A DNA stretch of 64,000 nt from Saxidomus purpurata (GCA_022818135.1 JAFMSR010000016.1:43076093-43140092), one strand, 5' to 3'; numbered from the stretch's first letter, positions 34,546 through 45,863 are shown. Program-made: numbers and translations. Notes: generated by a model not told the origin, from the sequence alone.

Positions 34546-34724
34546 GACTTTTGAAAGAATTTGATCTTTAGATTAAAAGCGCTCATACCTCCTTAAAACA
34601 GCGAAATTTTCTAGATAAAAGAAGATTTTTAAAGGTCATAACTGTTTTCATGTAGCTTAGCGCTTTGCACATAGATCCATATGTATTTTATGTTATTGAT
34701 ACCATTCGTTTAGAAGTATACACA

Positions 34725-35160
34725 ATACCGTATTTTGTCAGTATACGGACTCCCGTATTTCAGAATATACGTGGTAGCATACTAACTTAATATCTAGATT
34801 TCCGTATTTTTTAGTGTACGGACTGCCGTATTTTCGAAATAAACGGAGTTATCTGCGCACTACCGTATTTCAGTCATTTACGGGATAGGATATCTAGAAT
34901 CCTGTATTTGTAAGTATACGCAATACTGTATTTTAGCAGTATACGAACTGCCGTGTTTCAAAATATACGTGGTAGTATATCTAGATTCCATATTTTTAAA
35001 TGTACAGATGTGCCGTCTTTTCGGAATATACGGACTTATGTGCACACTCCCGTGTTTCAGTCATATACTGGATAGTATATGTAGTTTCTCGTATTTGTAA
35101 GTATACACACTACCGTATTGTAGTAGTTTATGGTCTATCGACACGGTCGTATGTCTAGTG
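34725..35160. repeat. Degenerate array of CCGTATTT / ATACGG motifs, block 1
   Basis: Alternating 'CCGTATTT' and 'TATACGGACTGCCGTATTT' blocks with 'TATCTAGATTTCCG'. Reverse-complement related to 41390-42470. Confidence 0.75.
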
Positions 35161-35518
35161 TATTTAATGGTACAAAAGTGGTACAAATTACCTATGTTTA
35201 ACAAATTAGATATATTTTATTACCTCAAACAAAGTGCTGTCCGAAGCGGATAGATACCACTGTAGACAGATGTTACGCCGAGATATGTCATGAATTAATA
35301 AAAAGTCTTGCAAACTATTGCTAGACTCAATATGCATATAAAATTCATTTTGAAAAACAATATGTACATTATTTTGTACCATACGTTTCCAAACGTTGTA
35401 AACTTCAACGGAAAAGTGTCAGTATCAATAAAATTGTTTACAACAGAGAGTAAATTCTTCTTCTTGAAAGACGATATAAATCAGGTATAAACCCCGTGAT
35501 TGCACTAGGGTTGTTTAA

Positions 35519-35836
35519 TTACGCCATTAGTCGATTAACAAACCTTGGATTTAATAGACATAGTTGACTGAAAAAGGTTAGTTTTCGTTTCTCTTTTTCA
35601 GCCTCTATTGGTAGAAACCCAAGTAAATGTATAGATACATCATTGTTTGTAGTTCTCGGAAGTCCGTGCATAAACTTAATACAAAATCTGTGAGCTACTT
35701 CTAGTTTATGTAAATTGTTTTTGGTAAAACAAGACCAAAGCTCACTTCCATATAAAGCCTTTGGAAGTACAACACTATAATAAACACGTTTTGCAGACAT
35801 TCCTCCTTCATAAATACCACAGCGCAAAATGCTCAT
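35519..35836 (-). pseudogene. LINE ORF2 C-terminal region
   Basis: The frame has V-V-L-P-K-A-L-Y-G-S-E-L-W and H-R-F-C-I-K-F-M-H-G-L-P-R-T-T-N, the thumb/C-terminal region of non-LTR polymerases. An ordinary stop ends it at 35519. The upstream join to the RT pieces is broken. Confidence 0.8.
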
Positions 35837-36042
35837 AAATGTACTTTTAATTGTTTGACAATTAACAGTGACATATTTACTTACATCAAGGCAATTATCA
35901 AATAAAACACCTAGGTGTACTGAGATTTTTTAATCACATTGTCAGATCCTAATACCCATTTTCTGTTTGTCACTATTTCTGCAGATTTAGTAGCGTTATA
36001 AAACTAACTATCTTTGTCGATGCTATATTGATAACATAATTC

Positions 36043-36468
36043 TTAATGTATTAAGTCACGTTGAGAAAAAGACAACAGTACCATATCGTCTGCTGATGTA
36101 TGACATGAACAGTTTATGTTATACATTGTCATACCATACGGACTGTCCGTTATCAGATTCAAGAGGTCATTGATGAAGACCAGATAGAGGAACGCACTCA
36201 GAACCCCATCCTGTCTGGTTCCCTGGAGTACTGGGAACCAACGGGAAAAATAACCATTACTGCGTACACAACTAGTCATGCCCTGATATAAGTTGTAAAT
36301 GGCCTTATATATTTCAAGATTTAGACCAAATGTGAATAATTTGACCATTAGAATGCCATCTGACACGCGGTCAAAGGTCTGCTTTACATCTAAGGAACAA
36401 GTAAAAAGTGAATTGTTGTTTTCATGAGAAAATTTCAAACATTCGCGAAACATAAAAAAGGTCATCAA
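36043..36468 (-). pseudogene. LINE reverse transcriptase core remnant
   Basis: Palm motifs are in order: S-L-D-V-K-Q-T-F-D-R-V (first catalytic Asp), G-T-R-Q-D-G-V-L-S (usually Q-G motif R-Q-G-x-x-L-S-P), F-I-N-D-L-L and S-A-D-D-M-V-L-L (usual Y/F-A-D-D box with Ser in place of the aromatic residue). Several non-family substitutions show decay. Confidence 0.85.
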
Positions 36469-36577
36469 ACATCCTTACATTTCCGAAATCCACATTGCAA
36501 GTCGTTGATAAGATTGTATTTATCATTTTGTTCAAGGCTGGAATGGACAGTATATTTTCGATTTTATCAATACATTC

Positions 36578-37084
36578 CTAGTATAGGTTAATATTATGAT
36601 TTGAACATGGTAAGTATACCTGAAACACTAACAATAGATTATTTTGCCCCAACATAACCCCTATGCCTATGAGACGATCTTCATTATCTAAATGTAACCT
36701 TGTTATTTTCTCACTGTACTTTTTATTCCAAAGCAAACACACTCCGCCTTTACCTACGTTTCTACGGGATATAATTGAGAAATCACGATCAGAGCTCGCA
36801 TAAAACTCGTACAGGCTATTTATACTATTTAAAAAATGTAGGTCACTTTCTTTCAACCAATGTTCGGAAATGCCACCAAAGTCTATTGACTCTTTATGCA
36901 ATATTTCACAAAAATATGAAGAGCTAGACATTATGCCAGTAGCATCCCATGAACATAAATTCATTTTCATACTGTTAATCGACATCACAAACAAGTACAC
37001 TATACCCATTACTTGACTCAAAATTGTATTCCGAGTAGTCAAAGCTGTCCCTTCGACCATGTGAACTGTCACGAGTGTGACCAT
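36578..37084 (-). pseudogene. LINE APE endonuclease remnant
   Basis: From about residue 35 the frame reads M-K-M-N-L-C-S-W-D-A-T-G-I, then G-G-I-S-E-H-W-L with the metal-binding Glu and G-K-G-G-V-C-L-L-W, all typical of apurinic-type endonucleases at the N-terminus of LINE ORF2. It ends before the catalytic Asp-His pair at a stop at 36578. Confidence 0.8.
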
Positions 37085-37354
37085 TTGTATTATACCCCCT
37101 TTCTAGTTGATTACACGACAACCATGGCCTGCATGTAACATGACGGGGCCAGAAGTATGGATCCAATAGCAGGTCAGCACATTCCGTAATGTTAATCTTA
37201 TAACAACTTGACTATGTTTCCGATTTAGAAAGATCGTGACTTTGGTTACTTTCGGGCCCCTTTTTGTTAGATAAAATCGTTTAGCTCGACTTCGAACATG
37301 CAATAAAAAATCTGCGTCAGACTCTATTTCATCGCAAGATGCGCTATTTAAGTG

Positions 37355-38191
37355 TTAGTATGATTCTTCACACGACTTTCTATTCGGTACCCTTACATGA
37401 ATTCTGTTTTTTCGATATTTATTATTTTGATACGGTAGTGCCTGATCAGAATACGTTCTGTCTGACACCCTAACCGGAATTCTGTTTTGTGATTTACTGT
37501 ATGAATGCCGTACCTTTGGATGTGAAGGTGTCCCAATCTCAGCTATAATTCTAGCAAAAGACATGTTCCTAGTTGGGCTTGAGTAGACAACTTCACTATA
37601 TGAACGTTCTTCTGTGGGTTCAACATATGTCATTTGGCGTACATCATTAGATTGGGCTGAATGAACAACAGGAATTGGGACGTTGTCAAAGAAGTTGTCA
37701 TTTTCTACAACCACCCCTTGTTCCAATAACTGAATCAATGACTGCTGCACATGAGGATCAATGACTTTTTGAGCACAGGAAGTGGCAGTTGGTTCCGATA
37801 TAATAGTACTAGCGTTCGGGTTACAAGATATTAAAGGAGCTACATGCACATATGCTGTATTCTCGGAAACGCTACCGATATAACCTGAATCATGTGATTC
37901 TACCGCGGGCAAACTATCAGGAGCGCTGCTCCCAGTGTAACCAGTACCATGTGATGTTGTCACGGTTAACTTATCATGGGCAATACTGCCTGCATGACCA
38001 CAATCCTGTGACGCAATCACGGATAAACTATCAGGGGCGATACTTGCTGTATAAACAGGATCACGTGACACTGTAACGGACACACTGTCAAGGGCGGAAC
38101 TGCCTGTAATGTCAGGAACGTGTGACTCTGTCAGGGACAAATTGGCGGGGTCGCTGCTCAACGTATATTCTATATTATATGACTTCGACAT
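37355..38191 (-). CDS. LINE ORF1-like protein, 278 residues
   Basis: An open frame with five imperfect ~24-27-residue repeats in its first half, each centred on S-x-A-P-D-S-L-S-V followed by S-x-D-x-x-Y/H-x-G-S. A Ser/Arg-rich basic C-terminus follows. It lies 5' of the APE/RT remains on the same strand and precedes the F-W-P/C-R-P-W segment (36975-37303), which fits an ORF1 position. No known domain is visible in the repeat part. The ORF1 assignment is inference from context; an unrelated captured gene is possible. The tandem codon repeats are unusual for an ORF1. Confidence 0.5.
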   Translation of the reverse strand: MSKSYNIEYTLSSDPANLSLTESHVPDITGSSALDSVSVTVSRDPVYTASIAPDSLSVIASQDCGHAGSIAHDKLTVTTSHGTGYTGSSAPDSLPAVESHDSGYIGSVSENTAYVHVAPLISCNPNASTIISEPTATSCAQKVIDPHVQQSLIQLLEQGVVVENDNFFDNVPIPVVHSAQSNDVRQMTYVEPTEERSYSEVVYSSPTRNMSFARIIAEIGTPSHPKVRHSYSKSQNRIPVRVSDRTYSDQALPYQNNKYRKNRIHVRVPNRKSCEESY

Positions 38192-39194
38192 AGACGGATT
38201 TTCTCTTTGCCTTCATTGCCCAGGCTTATAACCTTCTCTGACTGGATTAGTAATTTCTATCAACTGACTTTGTATAGATTCAAAGTTTTCATTGAATTAA
38301 AAAATTTCAGCCTTTTACACTCTGAAATAAATCTATCATGAAAGCGTGTAATATCTTAACAGTTTAAGATTACATATTTCTTTTGATCGTAAATTGTCCA
38401 CTGCAATTTGCCTTTGTTTCATTAACAACATATCTGACTGAACAGTTCCAATTTTACCTGGGATAATATCTAGTTCTTGTCTACATGAGCATGTACAATT
38501 ATTGTTTCTTAGGTTCCTGGCTTGAGTGGACACTGATTTGGATCACTGGCGTGATTTTCTGGAACGCACACTGTCTTTGAGACTTGTATAGTTTTCATCT
38601 CTTTCTGTTACAGATAGGCTAGTGTGTATATCCCTTGTAAACGTTAACGAGACTGAATCCTCGCCTCTTGTATGGACTCTTCGTTTTAACTCAGAGTTAT
38701 CATCTTATGGACAATCAGCATTCGCACATACAGTTTCAAATAATAAAAGTCAAGCTCTGTCTAGTTCTGTTTCATATTTGAAATGATCAGTAATGACTTG
38801 ATTAGTGAAAAGTTTAAACAGTAGTGCATGGTTATGTTTTGCAAGACATTGGTATTCAAGCATTTCTGCATTAGAGTCATTGTTACCATGGTTACCAATA
38901 TTCTCGCATTATTACAGGCACCACGAACGAATGTAGTCACCAACCATGATAGGAGTCGCAAATGCCAACACTGCAATTTACAATATTTGCTGCTCCTGAA
39001 TTCTGAGAGGTTACATACCCAATCGGTGTGACACGGTTATTACCATATATCATAGGCGAGATTTCACTAACAAAATCACAAGTTTTTCCAGGTTCTGCGT
39101 CACGGGTCACAGAAAAAGGAACCTTCACGTATGTATCGTCTGACAAGGTAACGGGGTCTAATTTCGTTAAATCGGTATAATCCATCGTCTCCAA
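38192..39194. other. Possible LINE 5' region with two short minus-strand frames
   Basis: 38336-38533 (65 residues, with C-T-C-S-C) and 38937-39194 (85 residues, N-terminal D-Y-T-D-L-T-K-L-D-P-V-T-L) are open on the minus strand, less AT-rich than the flanks. They may be ORF1 N-terminal pieces or another gene's exon. Not recognised. Confidence 0.35.
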
Positions 39195-39780
39195 AAGTAC
39201 AATAATAAGGTTTTATTGCAAACGTGTAAAACATGTACCGATAAATGTACAATCACTTCAGTTTTTCCTATTGACTATCTTTTCTATACATTTATCGCAT
39301 TGTTATCACACGTTATACTAAATTACTTAGTCGAACAAATGTAGACATATGCAATATATTATAGAAACCGTAGACTACAGTTTTAAGTTTGAGTTATGTA
39401 ATAGTAGCTTTCCTTATTTGAATTGTGATTTTTTGTCAAGGTTTTATTTTGGCGGCTGATGTGATTTGCGCCAATTTAAGACACCGTCAATACAAAACAC
39501 TTAAAAACGCCAATAGTTTGCACCGCAGAAATAAAGCGCCATACAGTATTATGAAGTTGAATGAATTATGACCACACTATGAACTGGTATCACACAATCA
39601 ATTATCAAGTCACACGGCCAAGAACATAATAAAACTAGTCCTTTGTTCCCTGGTTTTAAGCGCCGTAAAATGAGTTGATGTCATAGTATCATTGCTGACT
39701 GCATGCCTTTCAGTATTTCTAGTACTTTGATTAAATAAAACATAGCATTCGCTGATCAATCAAAAGTAGAATTTTTCTCC
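39195..39780. other. No gene recognised; downstream flank of the fucosyltransferase gene
   Basis: No canonical AATAAA was seen close to the stop codon on the minus strand. Confidence 0.4.
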
Positions 39781-40911
39781 TTACACGTCTGTGGCTTCAT
39801 AGCAACGTCCTAGCCATTTTCGTACATCATCGTAGGTACGCTTGTTCTTCTCTAGGTTGTTCAGTTTTTCGCAAAGGTTGCAAACGGCATCATTGTACAA
39901 TCTATACGCCAAAATAACATCATATCTATTTTTATTTTTCAAGTAGCTCGTATACCTATTTTCGTCAGCTGCAACCTCTTTCAGGTATGCAGCCAAACTT
40001 GCAATGTTTTTGAAATTAGCGGTGTCAATATATGAACCATCTGGAAGGTAACTATGATAATTAGTTTTTCCTCGAAGAACTGTGATCACGTCTAACATGT
40101 TATAACGAAAGAATTTTTCAGTCATATAATTTTCACAAAGAGAGTTTTCAAAACCAAGATAGAACTTGTACGTTTTATTTATAAAGTTTAACAAATCATC
40201 AGGAGCCTTTTTTCCACATTTTCCAAATACATCAACGTCATAGTAACGTTTAAGAATATTGACATAATTGTCTCTCTTGCTTTCTGCCCTGCAATTGCTT
40301 ACAACCCAAGCAACTTCCTTTGTTTTGTTTCTAAAAATAGCAGTGTAATTTTTTAAAGGTATATTCTTTTTTTCTGTTAGTACTCCATAAGGAAAGAATA
40401 TATCCGCGTTTGGGTGATACGTCCAGGACCAGTTGAAAACGTGTTTCCAGTGCGGACGTAGGTAGTCGGGTCTAAGATTTATTGGCGGCTCAATAGTAAA
40501 AAATACCCAGACTTGGTTTGGATTTCTTAATTCTGGTGACACAGGTGGTTTATGTCCCATTCCCGAAGCATGTAAATGGAAAACGACTGAACTGCTTTGA
40601 TTGAATACTGACCGGTCAAGTGACTGTCTACAGTTTTTATAGTTTATGCACTGATCCAATTTCGCGGTCGAGACCGTCTTTTTATACCAGTCTGGAACAT
40701 TCCAAAGTAAAATTGTATGGACAATTCTGTCTTTTGTCATGCCGTTTGCATGGAACACAGGGTTAATGTGTGGAAATGTTTTACCTGCGATTATGTTTCT
40801 GTTATATGTTCTAATCTGTAACCGGACGTTGAGGCTGTAGTAAACCAATACCAAAACAAAGCTCATTGTTAGTGTCTTTCTAGGATGCGCACGAACAGAG
40901 GTTAGTAACAT
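39781..40911 (-). CDS. Alpha-1,3-fucosyltransferase (GT10), single exon
   Basis: Transfers fucose from GDP-fucose in alpha-1,3 linkage to GlcNAc on glycans in the Golgi lumen. The 376-residue frame from ATG to TAA is intact, a normal GT10 length. It starts with a short cytosolic tail with R-K, then a membrane anchor at ~13-30 (type II). Landmarks: F-N-W-S-W-T-Y-H-P-N-A-D-I-F-F-P-Y-G (159-176), V-A-W-V-V-S-N-C (200-207), F-G-K-C (229-232), Y-L-G-F-E-N-S-L-C with Y-M-T-E-K-F-F-R (251-269), and S-Y-L-P-D-G-S-Y-I-D (287-296). N-glycosylation sites lie at 104, 160, 188, 195 and 245. The acceptor cannot be told from sequence. It has no coding introns; its surroundings are repeats, so regulation is not readable. 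The best host gene in the window. Confidence 0.95.
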   Translation of the reverse strand: MLLTSVRAHPRKTLTMSFVLVLVYYSLNVRLQIRTYNRNIIAGKTFPHINPVFHANGMTKDRIVHTILLWNVPDWYKKTVSTAKLDQCINYKNCRQSLDRSVFNQSSSVVFHLHASGMGHKPPVSPELRNPNQVWVFFTIEPPINLRPDYLRPHWKHVFNWSWTYHPNADIFFPYGVLTEKKNIPLKNYTAIFRNKTKEVAWVVSNCRAESKRDNYVNILKRYYDVDVFGKCGKKAPDDLLNFINKTYKFYLGFENSLCENYMTEKFFRYNMLDVITVLRGKTNYHSYLPDGSYIDTANFKNIASLAAYLKEVAADENRYTSYLKNKNRYDVILAYRLYNDAVCNLCEKLNNLEKNKRTYDDVRKWLGRCYEATDV

Positions 40912-41389
40912 TTCTGTCCCTCACTGAACACATGCACTCTGGAATGAGATTAATGATATAATTTAAAAAAAGGAAGACACAAATAATCTTGAAATATTAT
41001 TTACCTCAAAACTCTATTCTATAAGGATACATCTGGCAGCAAGTCATATGCATTTTAACACATTTCAGGCAATACATCGTTTCTGATTCGTTCCGTCTAT
41101 TAAACGGCTTGGTACGTTAAGGGCCGCTTTTCAACTGTTTTCAAATTTCACGTACATTTATATCTTCGTAATCAAACTGAAATGATGTGTATACAATTAA
41201 ACAAAACAAATCCGTGTTCCAAGTCACAATTCATTCTCATCTAGAACGATTTTTTCATGTAAGAGCACATAAAATCCAAATTTGCATACGAGGATATTTT
41301 ATTGATACAATCTCAAGTATTTGCAAAAAGAAAGAGTTGTCATATTAAAGACATGATACACTGCGGAAAACTGGTTAATAAACGAGAGT
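40912..41389. other. No gene recognised; upstream flank of the fucosyltransferase gene
   Basis: AT-rich; no clear TATA box or 5' exon could be supported. Confidence 0.4.
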
Positions 41390-41791
41390 GTACGAAACTC
41401 CGTATATTACCAATCTACGGGAAAATATACGGAAAACTTCGAATACGGAGGTGTACGGAGTCGTATATGCTGCAAGCCCGTATATTTTTGATATACGGTA
41501 TTCTGTAAATTTATGAATACGAATGAATTGATATACGAAAGCCCGTATTCTAATATAGTACGGGACTGTCATGCAAGCCCGTACATTACTAAAATACTGA
41601 AGTCCAAATACTTGAAACTATGTTAATATTGATAAACGAAAGTACTTGATACGGCTGCAAGTCCGTATACATGTATACTGAAAAACGGAAGTGTGCTTCC
41701 AAGGCCCTATATAACTAAATTACCGTATTTCGTATACTTAAATTTATTTTTGACAAGTTATTACAACTAATATTTATATATTAATTGTTTT

Positions 41792-41792
<1 letters not shown>

Positions 41793-41865
<73 letters not shown>
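41793..41865. repeat. (GA)n microsatellite
   Basis: 73 bases of GA dinucleotide inside the CCGTAT array; long Leu-Ser frames across it are artefacts. Confidence 0.98.
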
Positions 41866-41866
<1 letters not shown>

Positions 41867-41935
41867 AAACGCTTCCACTGCGCCAAAGCGGCATCTTACG
41901 GACATTATCATAGATATCCCGTTTATAACTGAAAT

Positions 41936-42015
41936 ACGGGAGCGTGCTTTAAAGTCCGTATATTCCGAAAACACGACAGTGCGTACATTAATACGTCTAA
42001 GTGCTGGTATCATGT
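41936..42015. repeat. 80-bp exact direct repeat, copy 1
   Basis: Identical by eye to 42385-42464, from ACGGGAGCGTGC to GGTATCATGT. Confidence 0.9.
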
Positions 42016-42384
42016 ACGCTTAGAAATACGAGAAACTAGAAAGTATCCTGTATATGACTGAAATACATGGTAATGTACATACGTTCGATTAATCAGAAAA
42101 TACGGACGTCCGTTCACTTAAATATACTGGAAACAAAAAATACTTTCAGGTATATTTTGAAATACAAGAGTCCGTATAAAATACGATATTGTGAATACTT
42201 ACAAATACAGGAGTGCGCGCATAAGTCCGTATATTTCGAAAATGTGGTAGTCTATACACTTAAAAATACGGAAATCTAATTATACAACGACGTGTGTTTT
42301 TAAACGCGGTAGTCCGTATACAGCTTAAATGCGGCATTGTGTACACTTACAAATACGGAAATCTAGATATACTATCTCGTATAT

Positions 42385-42464
42385 ACGGGAGCGTGCTTTA
42401 AAGTCCGTATATTCCGAAAACACGACAGTGCGTACATTAATACGTCTAAGTGCTGGTATCATGT
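42385..42464. repeat. 80-bp exact direct repeat, copy 2
   Basis: See 41936-42015; offset 449 bases. Confidence 0.9.
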
Positions 42465-42474
42465 GTGTTAAAGA

Positions 42475-43740
42475 ATACCTCCGCATAAAAACTGCCTTGC
42501 AAATGGACATCTTCAACAATTGTGTTTTCTTTTTTCTTGAATTTGACTATTCTATTTTGTCCTATTCGCCAGCGACTCCAGCGTCACGACGTCTAACCAG
42601 ATAATGCACGTACGTAAAGAAAAGGGATTGACCTGGAGCACAAAACAACACGGTGCATTTCAGTGGTAACAATCTCATTTACTCAGTGTAGAAAAGTGTG
42701 TAATGATACCCAGTATACGTACGAGCAATTTCGTATAGTACTAAAATACGGCAATACATTTTCATCTAGATGTGCAAGTTCATTTGCCTAGATATCTCTA
42801 AAGTTGAAGTCCAGTATATAGATTAAGTACTTAATAAGTAGGAAAAGAAATCCGCTGTGACGTGCCTGATTTTTGACCCCTTTAGTTTAGGTGTTCTGAC
42901 TGAGCCGACGCTATTGCAAAACGTTCAGTATACAAATGCATTACGCACTGCCGACTTAATATGTATCAAAAAAACTATTGGAATATCTGTTTTATTTACG
43001 AACATAAATACTGATCTATACATGTATCTTTGAAATTTGAAGAAAGTTATCTGTATTTCTCCCCCGTAGTGCAATAATGTGCCAAGTAGCTTTTTTTGTT
43101 TTCGAGAAAATCACATTAAGAGGTTCTACTTACTTATCGTAAAATGAATATATTGCAATAAAATCTTATACGGTTGTAGATATTGTAAAGTTTTATATAC
43201 ACTAGGAGTATGACATGGCTGACCTCATTATTGTTGCATATTTTTTTATTTCGTTATATGCATATCATTATGTACAAATATTATCTTTTAACAATTTTTC
43301 AATTATATTCTTTTAGAATGCAGCACTGTATCGCGATATTGCATCACAACTACACGTATATTAAATCATTTCGTTTATCTTTTTACATGAAGCCATATGG
43401 CATCATGATTTCATTTCAACAATTTTCATTATGTTAAGCAATACATTTATTTTCATCACATCACTTTTGTATCACAACATATACAATCACAATTACATCA
43501 AATATCTTCACAACAATAGAACAAGTAGATTAATAAATCGAATGAAGTTTTCATCTGTTTTGACTTATATTTACTTAATTTATGCAGCAGTATTACAAGT
43601 TATCTCAATGTGAATAATCTTCAAAATATCGAAAGCGAAAAAAATAAAACAAAAGAACCACGCCAAGTTGGCGATACTTTCTGTTGTCGTTTTATCTTTG
43701 CATATCTAATTAATTTTATGTTGTGGTTCTTTTAGCATTT
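42475..43740. other. No gene recognised
   Basis: AT-rich. A small hairpin-like pair, AAAGAACCAC (~43655) and GTGGTTCTTT (~43723), is the only structure seen. Confidence 0.4.
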
Positions 43741-43744
43741 AACA

Positions 43745-43930
43745 AGTTTTTTATTTTAACATGGAAAAAGGTTCCATATGTTATATGGTACCTTTTACTT
43801 CAAACAGTTTGCTTAAGTTAGGAATGCAAGAAAGTGCCATATGCCATTTGGTACCTTTTTGCCCTAAATGCATTTACATAGTTGAAATTAAAAAATGTAC
43901 CATGTGACAATGTGGTACCTTTGTACCCTG
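43745..43930. repeat. Three units with palindromic CATATG...GGTACC motif
   Basis: 'GGTTCCATATGTTATATGGTACCTTTT', 'GTGCCATATGCCATTTGGTACC' and 'TGTACCATGTGACAATGTGGTACC', each a short imperfect palindrome, spaced ~75-80 bases. Recurs at 52395-52465. Confidence 0.75.
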
Positions 43931-44517
43931 AATTTATATATGATTATACAAAGGCTCCATATTTTTTTTTATAATGAAACTATAGGACAATTTGTCCGTA
44001 ACAAATCAGAAGCGACTCAGCTTATAATTATGAAGAAGATATTCAGTGAGTTTAGAGGGTTACAAATAGTTGCATTACTAATGAAGGTTTAATGTCAAAA
44101 TTAATTTTTGAATTCAGTAGGTAAGACAATTCGAAAATGGTTAATTAAATACATATTCATTATTTAAATGATAATTAATACATAGGTAAAAAGAAACTTT
44201 AACAAAAAAGCTAAGTACTCGAGTTTCAGTGTGCCAATTGAAGTAAACAGAAAACAGGCTAATCTATTTTAGATTACCAGTATGTGCATTTTGATAGTTA
44301 ATAAAAATCACAAATTTCATGTTGTTTTAACATATCTCAAGGTGCATAACTTAGTGTTTGCAAAGACAAGGTTTCTTAATTAAAGAAATATAATTTTCTG
44401 GAAAATTACCATACATTTCCTCAAGATTATAGAGAACATGTCAATTTCCATGTACTGTCAGAGTACTAAGCACTTCTGTTTAGTGTATTTCAGCCTTTGT
44501 TAATCCAGTGTACTTGC
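43931..44517. other. No gene recognised
   Basis: AT-rich sequence between the palindromic repeats and the gypsy copy. Confidence 0.4.
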
Positions 44518-44521
44518 ACTG

Positions 44522-45859
44522 TGTTACGAGCCAGGCGTAACGAGAAAGACAAAGCCAGCAACAAACTTTACATTATTTATTTCATCAAAATTACAAAGAT
44601 GAGATAATATCTCACAGTTACAAATGTCCTAAACTATTATGATCCTGTTGAGTGTTATTTTTAAAAAGTCCGGTTGTTGAATATTCCTGAGCACTTTGAA
44701 ATTAAATCTCACATATTAAAATTCAACAGTCCACACAGATTTTGTCACTAAAAAATATTCAAAGAATAATGCAGAAACTTCACAAAGTAACTTAATATAA
44801 TGACTGTAGACTAACAAAAAATAACCATACAAATCTTTAATCCTATATATGTACTTCATCATCTTATAAAAGGATACTTAATAATCTTTTACTTACTTGT
44901 TGACAAAATAAGATCATGTGACCAACAGTTTACACGTTTGATGCCAAATATGGATCTCTTGAATAATCTCCAATTTTCTAAATTTGCAGCAGTTTCCATA
45001 TCACTCCAAAACCTTCTACCAGTTTCTATAACGTTCTATAAGCTTCCAAAAGTTCTAAATGTAAATATTACTGGTAAAAAGTACTCATTAACTATAAACA
45101 TCATTTTAAATATCAAAACGAGTTCATAATTCACAAATAAGCTACGTTACATTTCCCCACTTGAAAAATCATGCAATATTTTTTTTCTTTAGTCAATACT
45201 AATACAATGCATGTTGTGGAAATATTTCAATTACAATAACACATCAGCAAGTACAACGTTTAAACAGCTAAATATTATCAAACACTAAATGAACGACATA
45301 TAATTAACAATTGAAATTTTTTAAACTAAAGAAAATAGCATTTATATGTAGAATGTGCTTTCTGCTAATTAAATAAAAAAACACATTCAAACACGGAAAA
45401 AAGCATCGGGAATCACATTGTCTTTCTTTTCCATATGTTTTATTTTATGAAACTGAGCTGATTGTGGTCATTGAAGACATAAATGGGTTTCACTGCAGAT
45501 GTAAATAAACGTGAAAGTGCTGAATTGCAAAAATAGTGACTCAAGACTTACCAAAGATAGCCACACAAATCTTTATATATACTTTATCATCTTGCTAGAT
45601 GGTTGACAAAATAAGATCATGTGACCAACTGTTTACAAGTCTGATGCCAAATATAGATCTCTTGAATAATCTCCAATTTTCTAAATATTCCAGCAGTTTC
45701 CATATCATATCATAACTTTCTACCAGTGTCTATTATTTTCTATAAGCTTTCAACTGTTTTATATGTAAACATTATTGGTAAAAGGTACTCATTGATTATA
45801 AACATCATTTTAAATATCAAAACGAGTTCATAATTCACAAATAAGCTGTCTACATAACA
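44522..45859 (-). mobile_element. Deleted gypsy element, LTR relative of 15939-20684, with ACTG duplications
   Basis: A full LTR (44522-45151, TGTTACG to CGTTACA on plus) is followed by ~390 bases homologous to 16516-16960, including a decayed RNase H piece, and then a partial LTR (45541-45859). ACTG at 44518-44521 and 45860-45863 is the target duplication, so the outer ends are intact while nearly all of the interior is lost. The LTR has an extra ~80-base segment ('GACAAAATAAGATCATGTGA') not in the 15939 LTR: a subfamily. A polypurine tract AAGTGGGGAAA sits next to the 3' LTR. Confidence 0.85.
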
Positions 45860-45863
45860 ACTG

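Larger units (their letters stand above)
35519..38191 (-). mobile_element. Degenerate APE-type LINE (ORF1 and ORF2 remains)
   Basis: On the minus strand, in order: an ORF1-like frame (37355-38191), a basic region with F-W-P-R-H-V-T-C-R-P-W (~37100), an APE endonuclease (36578-36990), RT pieces (36043-36468) and the ORF2 C-terminus (35519-35836). The layout and motifs fit the Jockey/CR1/I group, but the clade cannot be named by eye. Gaps between pieces are too short for a full RT, so there are internal deletions in addition to frame changes. Confidence 0.8.
41390..42470. repeat. Degenerate array of CCGTAT / ATACGG motifs, block 2
   Basis: Repeating 'AGTCCGTATATTCCGAAAA', 'TACACTTACAAATACGGAAA', 'TCTAGATATACTATC' and 'TGACTGAAATACGGGAG' blocks, roughly every 80-110 bases. 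In reverse complement it matches the order of motifs at 34725-35160. It includes a (GA)n tract. Confidence 0.75.

Noticed and set aside
41774..42013. Frame with a long Leu-Ser run
   Set aside because: Translation of the (GA)n microsatellite.
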